A DNA stretch of 64,000 nt from Alviniconcha marisindica (taxonomy: Eukaryota; Mollusca; Gastropoda; Provannidae): positions 523,501 through 587,500 of the forward strand of contig JABMCL010003926.1 of the NCBI GenBank assembly GCA_018857735.1, read 5' to 3'. A program made the translations under genes and the position numbers. Each line of letters opens with the position of its first letter. The first letter of the stretch is position 1. Under the pieces are notes generated by a model, which was not told the origin of the DNA, did no database searches, and was given only the letters and a program-made list of their open reading frames with translations. This document shows positions 25,001-34,000 of this stretch, piece by piece.

Positions 25001-28000
25001 TGCTTTAACTAGTAAGCACAGTGTCTTTTTTATTACTGCCTCCATGTACACACTCCATGAATTTGAGCTATAACTAGTACCATTGTAATGGGCATTTGGC
25101 ATTTTCTTTGATATTTAAGATACAAACACATGCAGGTAACAAGTCAGATAAGTAACTACTGGGTGCTGATTGCTAAATGATCAGTGTCAGAGATTTTACC
25201 TTTGTTATTTTACAGTAATGTATTCATGTTTTGGTTTCCTTTGATCAGGTCAATCAGGTAAGAAATCAGCCCAATGTATTTTACTTTATACGCGGACTTA
25301 GTGTAATCATAAATGTTTCGATGTATCACTTTCAATATCTGTTCTTTGTGGCTACTGCTGTATGCATTGCGTTTGGTGTGGGTACAGTTGCTCCATGGTC
25401 AAGACAGTTGTTGATTTGGAATACTTGTGTTTTGTAGTTATTATTGTCGAAACCGGTGCTATTCGTTAGCAGAGCTTTCACTGTTTGAAACTTGCTTTGA
25501 ATCTGTGTTACTTTGTAGTTTCAGTTTCTCTGTTGTTGGTTTTTTGTGTGTGGTATTCACTGGGACATAGTTCAGTTTTATACCTCCCTTTTCTTTTCTC
25601 CCTGAGTTACCGTTTCATGCCAGCACTGCCTTTTTTCTTCTTTTTCTTTTTTGTTTCTTTGTTTGTTTCTTTGTTTCTTTCTTAATCTGTTCTGTATTGC
25701 ATTTCATTCGAGCTGCTTCTGAGCAGTTTTAAAAGAGCCAGGGAAGTAAGTGCCTCACTGCCAGCGTATTCATCTTTCTTTTCAACTACCCAGCAGGATT
25801 TTTAATTTTGTTTTATACACTCCTGCAACTTTCTTCCTTTGTTTTCTTCCTTTTTGTTTGCCCCTTCTCTGTCTCTGTCTCTGAGTCTCTGTCTCTCTTT
25901 TCTACATCTCTCTCCCTCTCTCTCTCTCTCTCTTCTTCACGTATCCAGGGGAGGTGAGCCAACAGGATTAGTTATTTTTGTTGTCTTCTGATCACAACTT
26001 TTTATTTTACTGTATTTTTAATTTTAGGCCGAAGATCGTATACTGAAGATCGAAGATCTTATACCGATGACCGAAGGTCGTATACGGATGAGCAAAGTGA
26101 TCGAAGGTCATATACAGATGACCGAAGGTCGTATACAGATGACCGAAAGTCATATACAGATGATCAAAGGTCTTACACGGAAGATCGAAGATCATACACA
26201 GATGAGTGTGAGTAGATCTCTGGTCAGAAATGTAGCTTCTTTGCTATTCTTATTAATAACTGCAACTAATACTGGCAAAGGTTTCATTGCCAAACCACCT
26301 ACTTGTACAAACTGTCATTACTGAGCACTAAGTTTCTTGGCTAATACTTAATGCTCCCAATGAACTGGAATCCAGTGGCGGTGTTGGGAACAACTGACCT
26401 GTGTGTTTTGGCTGAATATGGCTGTGACAACCGGTGGTGACAGAGTCGGGCAAGCAGCTGAATGAATTGGCAGCGTTGGGACCAAACATGCTCATATCAG
26501 TCATGCTGACTGTGAGCACAGGGAGACTTGAACCTGAAAAAGGAGCAGTTGGTTAGATGGACAACAGAACAAATTAGGGTGGGCAAGTCAGTGTGGGTGT
26601 GATGGGGTGTTGGAGTGGGTAGGACGGAGAGTGTGTATGTGTAGCTGGACATGGAAAAGAGAAGGCCTAGGGAAAGGAACAGCAGAGTGTATGAATGCGT
26701 CGGATGGGGAGGTAGGCCCATGGGATGGGGGGGTAGGCCCATGGGATGGGGGGGGGGGGGGGATAGGCATCGCGATGGGGGTAGCCAGGATGGGAGCGAG
26801 GTAGGCACCATGGAGATGGGGGGGTAGGCCCATGGGATGGGGGGGTAGGCCCATGGATGGGGGGGTAGGCCCATGGGATGTGGAGGTAGGTGCATGGGAT
26901 GGGGAGGTAGGCACAAGCAAGGGTGTGTCTGGCAGCACGAGAAAATGTGAAGACTGGAGCAGAATTCAGTTGTGTAGGAGTGGAGAAACTTGGTGGATGC
27001 GACACTTAAATTCAGTTGTTGCAGTTGCATACATAATAGTGGAGAAATTTGTGGATGCGACACTTAAATTGAATTGTTGCAGTTTTATACAGACTGATTG
27101 TCGCTAAATATTGTTAAAGATATAATGAACATTGATTCATTGTTATTGGATATTGTTAAATATGTAATGAACATAGATTTATTGCAATTGAACATTGTTA
27201 TATACAAATTATAATGAATGTTGTTCAAATTCATTCTGTCTGGGTATAGCATTGAAATGAATAGTGACACACTTCACTTCTAAGACCAGTTTTTAAGCTA
27301 AATTTGAAATCTTTTGCTGCCCCCCCCCACCCCATCCCCCACCCCCCCACCCCCCCCATCCCCCTTTGTTTCTAGTTTGTTCACAATTCAGGCAAATAGC
27401 ATTCACTGAAACATTTAAAGTGTGGGTCAGTGGTGAATTGGGGGGGGGGGGGGTAACGCCATACATATTGTTTGAGCAGTGTCGGATTCAAGAGGAAGGG
27501 AGAACAATAATTAAAATATTTGTTGTAGCCTTTGACACTAACCCTATGAACTGCCAGCCAGCTAACCATTCAGTTTTTCTTTATTATTGTAATTTTGTTG
27601 TTATTAAACTTTTCTGTTAAACCTGTAGCCACACAAAATATGCTTTTCTTCAAGTTGTGTTATCACTCCTACATGAACTGAGTAGAAAGCACTTGAGTAG
27701 CTGGCACCCTGTTATACACACCAATATTCATTATGTGTACCTACAGTATCAAATAGTCACAGCTTTTTAGGTAGCATTAACGTGTCTTCTGAAAGTAGGT
27801 TTATGGATACAGACTCAAAAAATAAATAAATAGATATATGGTTGGTTGTTAACTTCAAATAAGTTTTGTTGTTTTGTTTTTGTTGTTGTTGTTTCTTAAC
27901 ATAAGTTTCTATTGGTGCAACTTGCTGATACATGTTGGCACAGTAATTGTAGGATCAGTCTAATATCACTTATGTGAAAAGACTAAGTAAAAAAGGAAGA

Positions 28001-31000
28001 AGAATGAAAGTACATTTACTGTACTTATGTCACCTGTAATAATTATAGTCCAGTTATGAGAAAAGAAAATTTGAAATGCGTTGAAATTATTTGCAGACAT
28101 TTAAGTGAAAGAATATGAGTGTTCAATGGATTGATGACATTTGTTTTCTTAGATCTGCTTAATGGCTCTTTGCTTTATGCTACTGATTATACTGCTAAAT
28201 AAACGTTTGTGGAATTCTCTCCCCTTACGCCATTTTGTTGTTCAGTTTCAGTGTCTTACACAAGATGATTATAAAGCCTTGATTACATTTTTATTTTTAT
28301 TTTTAATTAAGTGTTATATTTTATAGATATATATATATATATATTTTTCAAAACTTTCATCCATTTATTTACCTTTCATATAGTTTTTGTTTTGTTTTGT
28401 AAATTTTTTGTAATTTTTTTAAATTGTTTTGTAAATTCTTTCTGTTTCTTTTCAACTGGCAGTTCCTCTTTTCCTTGTTTAGTTGACTCAAAAACGGTCA
28501 CATTAAATTTTGCTGATTGGTGAAACTTTGCACATGATGTAAATCCTTTTAATCCTGTATAAACTATAATATATTCCTTATTACACGATATCACTTACCT
28601 CTGTAGTTTATTCATTCCTTTGCCTACAGGTACTCTTTTCATAACCTGTTAATCGACTACGGAATATGTTTTAAGTGTATATTTACTTACGCGCACTATA
28701 CAAAGGTACGATGTCTTTGAATGTATGACGTATGTTAGGTGTATGTATATAACTGTGTACGCTGTACATGACCGAATGTTGTGATGGAGGGTGACTGTGG
28801 GGTGTGTGCGGGGAAGGGCTTCAGGCTTTGTATCTATCTGTATATTATATATCTGTGTTATATCTGTGTAGTGTTTTGGGCTTAACAAAGGAAGCGAAGT
28901 GCATGCATGCTTTTGCCAGTTTGAGATAAAAGTGTGTGCGTGTGTGCGTTTTTGTGCGTTAGAGGAGGAGCAGCAAACTTGGGTAACTTTTGAAACTGGC
29001 ACAGAAAGTTGGGGTAGTATTAAAAAACAAACTTGATCTTGCTGCATTTTTTTTTTTTTTTTTTTATCTCCTTGAGTCGTTTAACTTTTAACCTGAAGGC
29101 AGAGTTATTTCTGTGAATGATTGGTTAGGAAATGAAGTGCTTGCGAAGCACAGTATCAAGTGTAAACATTGCTGCTTAGATACATAAAATATACATACTA
29201 TTTTTCCATTTGTGGTCGTGACGCTTTGTGGTGTAGTCCTAAGCAAACCTTGGTCTGATGTAGCGTAATGTTGTGTGGTTGCCGCAGACATCCAGAAGAT
29301 CACGCACAGTAACTGAGTAAGCTTTGTGGTGTAGTCCTAAGCAAACCTTGGTCTGATGTAGCGTAATGTTGTGTGGTTGCCACAGACATCCAGAAGATCA
29401 CGCACAGTAACTGAGTAAGCTTTGTCTGACCGGTGTGCATTGAAGGGAGCTAATTTGTTTTGTTGTTGTTTGTTTTGCATTTGAAGGTGTGTTGGCTCTT
29501 GTTGTTTAATTTAAGTGGAGAAAAGTGGGGATGCTCTGGACAAGATCACGACTGTGCCGCTGATTATGGTCGAGTATTTGAAGAGGGAAATTAACAGTCC
29601 CTCAAGCCTTGGTTGGAAGGTTGGACTGTGTATATATATAATACTTTAATAGGCTGAAAGTGGTATGTTACAGTAATGGACTTGTTTCCATTTAATCTTA
29701 TACCATGTTCTGTGACCAAGATTCAGTCCTGACACGGCCCCGTGCTTGAAGACGGCAACACGGTTGAGGGGATCTTAATCCCTGACCTTCAGCAGCCAGT
29801 GTTTTGGCGCAGCAGGAACCCCAGAGTCAGTCCTGGGTTCAGCGCTGTACTTCTTTCTTCTGGTCTGTTGGTGAACCGGGGTGGGGGTTTCTTCTGAACC
29901 GGTTGGTGAGGCAGGTGTTTCTGCTGTCGCTGTCAGCTGGGATGAGGATGCCTTGAGGTCTGGCAAACCGTCATGCACCTGTGCGTGCACTGGATGTAAA
30001 AGACCTGGGCAGCGCAGTGACTGCTGCACTTTCAAAGCGCATTGAATTCGTTTCAGTCCCAGTCTGGTTTGGTTTTGTTGAAACCAGAACTGAAGAAGAG
30101 ATGATGCATTGCCCGGCCATGACGAGTCAGAATACGGCCTCTCTCAGACCATAGTCTGAAATAGGGTGTGTTGTTTTGCCAGTGAATCCAGCAGAGTCTT
30201 GCTGTCTGGGTGTGCTACAAAGGGACTTTAGGAGATTTCCAACTATTTCATGCCCCTGCAATGTGATGTCTGCTCTCTTGCTGTCCCTCTGTGTGGGTGG
30301 GTGTTTTGAGGCAACAGAGGTATGTATGTGTATATCCTGCTAGACGTGTGTGTGTATCCCGTTAGATGTTTGTGCCGTGTGCACAAATGATGCAAGAGGT
30401 GCGTCCTTTTTATAGTTCTGAACACGAAACGGGGTTGATATTTGGAGCATGATGTTTGATTCCTGAACTGAAAAAAAAATGTACCCTTTGGTTTTAATTA
30501 AGAAGCTTTGAGAAGCTGGAAATGGGCCTGAGTGTGCGGTGTTGCGTGAAGGGCTTGGCTAGGTGCATGAGATGTACGCCCTTTGCTTGTTGCTCCACGC
30601 AGTTTCCAATCCCGGACGTCGCCAGCCAGGGTCCATATCGGACTATGACCCCCTGAACCAGAACTTTGGCTCCATCGTCTCCGACCCCAGGCAGGCGGGC
30701 TACAAGTCTCACCCTGAGCCTGTGCATCAGCCTGCGCCTCCCGCTCAGCCTGCCTATCAGCCTGCGCCCCCTCGTAAGTCTCCGCCCCCACCCCGCCACC
30801 CAGCCACGGGAGCAGTGACGGGGATAAAAGATGATCTTTAAATTATACCTGACTTGAAAAGCGACGCAAGAAGATGGAATAAACAGAGCTGGCAAGAAGA
30901 AAGGAGGAGGAGAGCTAAGTAAGAGGAGGAGGACAGAGAGAACAGTGTCCCAACTGTTTTTGTGATGGGGGGGGGGGGGGGGGGCTTTGAGGGTAGGGAA

Positions 31001-34000
31001 TATCTCTGCTTTCTATTGCAGATACTTACTTAGTGTGCGTGTAGCTTCCTGAACACATCTGGTGCATTATGTTTCAGACACTTTAGATGCTTAATCTCAG
31101 TCTTGTTTTGTAATGAGACAGCAATAAAGTGGAAAGAATACAGAGGGAAAGAAAGAAGAAGAAAGTACATACTGTTGTGCTGCAGGGATAACCTTTTATC
31201 AGTGGGGGGGGGGGGGGGATACAAAAAGAGAGGATACAGAGATATGGAAAAAAAGGAGTGAAAAAAAATAATCACAAATGTCACAGGTTAGTTTACTTCG
31301 TAAAAAAAATTCTAACTTTTATTTCACAGGGTTGCTACAATCTTTGAAAATGTGGGGAAGTGATCTGCCGTTTTCAAAGTCTGAAAAATAAACAGATCAA
31401 CTAAAGTCTGAAAAATAAACAGATCAGCTAAAGTCTGAAAAATAAACAGATCAATTGGGGTCCTTAAAAGTTTCCATTTTAGCATCTTGTCAACCTGGGA
31501 AGCCAGCGAGTCTGATTGGCTTGGAGAATAACTAGCTAGGTAGCTTCATGCTGTAGCTGTTAATAGTAGTTAGAAATAATCGTTGAATTATGCAATGCCG
31601 TCTTATCTGAACTGTGAGGTATGGCATACATGCATCACTTGGAGCGCATTAGACTTTAAATTATAGGTGGATAATCTGTCAGATTTGGTCTTCGAATCTT
31701 AAAGAGGAATTGAAAGGTCCTCAAAGTGTGTGAAAAGTTAGCGAATTTTGGATTGACTGATTGGGAGGAACCCCGTGTTTCAAATTCAAGTGACATCCCC
31801 ACGTTAGCACGTCTGCTCCATTTTGGCAGGGAAATGGCCTTTTCCTGATGCACTGTTTGTTCCGCAGCGTTTCAGAGCTCGACAATCTGCGCAGACATTT
31901 GTGCCGTCTGTTATTTGGGAAAGTGCGTTACATTTTTCGGCCCGTCCTGAAGCGGTTGTAAGTTGACGAATCAGCTGTCAGCTCTGGCAGAGTGGTGTTT
32001 TTGATTTCCTTGCCTGGTGCTCGTCTCTCTGACTCTTCATCCTGCTTGAAAAAGCATGGCTTATTCGGCAAGAATTAAAAAAAGAAAGACAAAAAAAAAA
32101 AAGTGGCTTTTCCGGTGATGCGGATTTTCACCTGGTGTGTCCTTCAGACTTGTCTCTGGGTGTGATGTGTAAAGCATGTGAGTGCATGCCTCATGCCCCG
32201 TTCTGTGTGTGTGTGTGTGTGTGTGTGTGGCGGACCTTGGGCTTGTACATATTGTAAATAGCTGCTGCTAGGAGGGGTGTGGGTTGGTTTCGTGCACATT
32301 GCCAGTCGTGGTTTTTCTGGACTAATTTCTTTTTTCTTTTCTTTTTGTTTCCTTTCTCGTGCAGAGCCTCAGAGTCAGAAGAGCAAAGGGGTAAGGTGAC
32401 CTTTAAACAACCCTTTGACTGAGTGTGATGTGATTCAGGTTAATGTGTAGACAGTGTGATGTGATTCAGGTTAATGTGTAGACAGTGTGATGTGATTCAG
32501 GTTAATGTGTAGACAGGGTGATGTGATTCAGGTTAATGTGTAGACAGGGTGATGTGATTCAGGTTAATGTGTAGACAGGGTGATGTGATTCAGGTTAATG
32601 TGTAGACAGGGTGATGTGATTCAGGTTAATGTGTAGACAAGGTGATGTGATTCAGGTTAATGTGTAGACAGGGTGATGTGATTCAGGTTAATGTGTAGAC
32701 AAGGTGATGTGATTCAGGTTAATGTGTAGACAGGGTGATGTGATTCAGGTTAATGTGTAGACAGTGTGATGTGATTCAGGTTAATGTGTAGACAGTGTGA
32801 TGTGATTCAGGTTAATGTGTAGACAGTGTGATGTGATTCAGGGTAATGTATACACAGAGTGATGTGATTCAGGTTAATGTATACACAGAGTGATGTGATT
32901 CAGGTTAAGGTATACACAGTGTGATGTGATTCAGGTTAAGGTATACACAGGGTGATGTGATTCAGGTTAAGGTATACACAGGGTGATGTGATTCAGGGTA
33001 ATGTATACACAGTGTGATGTGATTCAGGTTAATGTATACACAGTGTGATGTGGTTCAAGTTAATGTATACACAGAGTGATGTCATTCAAGTTACTGTGTA
33101 CACACAGTTAGTGTGATGTGATTCAGAAGTAATGTAGACACAACGGATACCACAAAGGTTGCAAAATAATGCAACATTAACAGAATTGTGAAGTTGCACA
33201 GCAGTGTGAATGCCTTTCCTTTTCGTATATGGATTTATGTTTTGGAAAAGGGTCTTCTTTGGTTTCTTTTTCTTTTTCTTTTCTTTTTTGTGCTGCCCCA
33301 CATTGATCCTGTTACAAGTTATTTAGATATTCAGTGTCGTCAGCACTAGCATAATGTTTGAAAGATACCCATGCAATAATCATCCCACTGTTCTCTTCTT
33401 TGCTGGCTGCTGCCACAGATTGTTTGAGGCAGTGGGATGGAGGGAGAGTTTCATCTACTGGCTGCTGCAAAAGAGGGGGGGGGGTAGATAGTGACCCATT
33501 TGCTGGTTGCTGCGAAAAAGCAAGAGGAACAGGTTGGGGGGACAGAGAGAGAGAAGCAATGCAGGTTGGTGTCAACGGTCACAGTCACCTCGTGCATACT
33601 TTCCAGATCTCTCCGTTCTTCCTCTCACAATTTTCTGTCTCATGCGTCAACTTGAAAAGTGCCGGTGCACGGTCCTTTCAGTACCAGGCTCCACTTGTTT
33701 GGAATTCACTGCCATTAAAGATCCTCGCTTCCTCAGTTTAAAAAAAAAAAAAATCTTTTTAAGTCTCAACTATAAATATATCTTCCTCTCTGCCTTCCCA
33801 TGAAATTATTTATGTAGCTGTGTAAACTTGTTGAACCAACATTTGTTGTATGAGTCTTGGATACAGCACCGTAAGTCATTATTCGTTTGTTACTTGTACC
33901 ATACCATGATAACTTCAGACTGAGGTTTACCAGTATACTGATATTGTGGTTTACCAGTATACTGATATTGTGATAACACTGTTCTGTCCTCATGCACCAA

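Larger units (their letters stand above)
26208..30602 (+). other. intron with several small repeats
   Basis: The intron is about 4.4 kb. It holds a G-rich 20-21-bp repeat (26697-26915), poly-C/CCCCAC tracts at 27318-27363, poly-G at about 27440-27452, (TA)n at 28327-28343, and a 98-bp duplication at about 29220-29415. No additional exon fits the phase-1 frame. Confidence 0.5.

Noticed and set aside
26497..27063. Pro/His-rich minus-strand frame of 188 codons
   Set aside because: It comes from the G-rich 21-bp repeat and poly-G.
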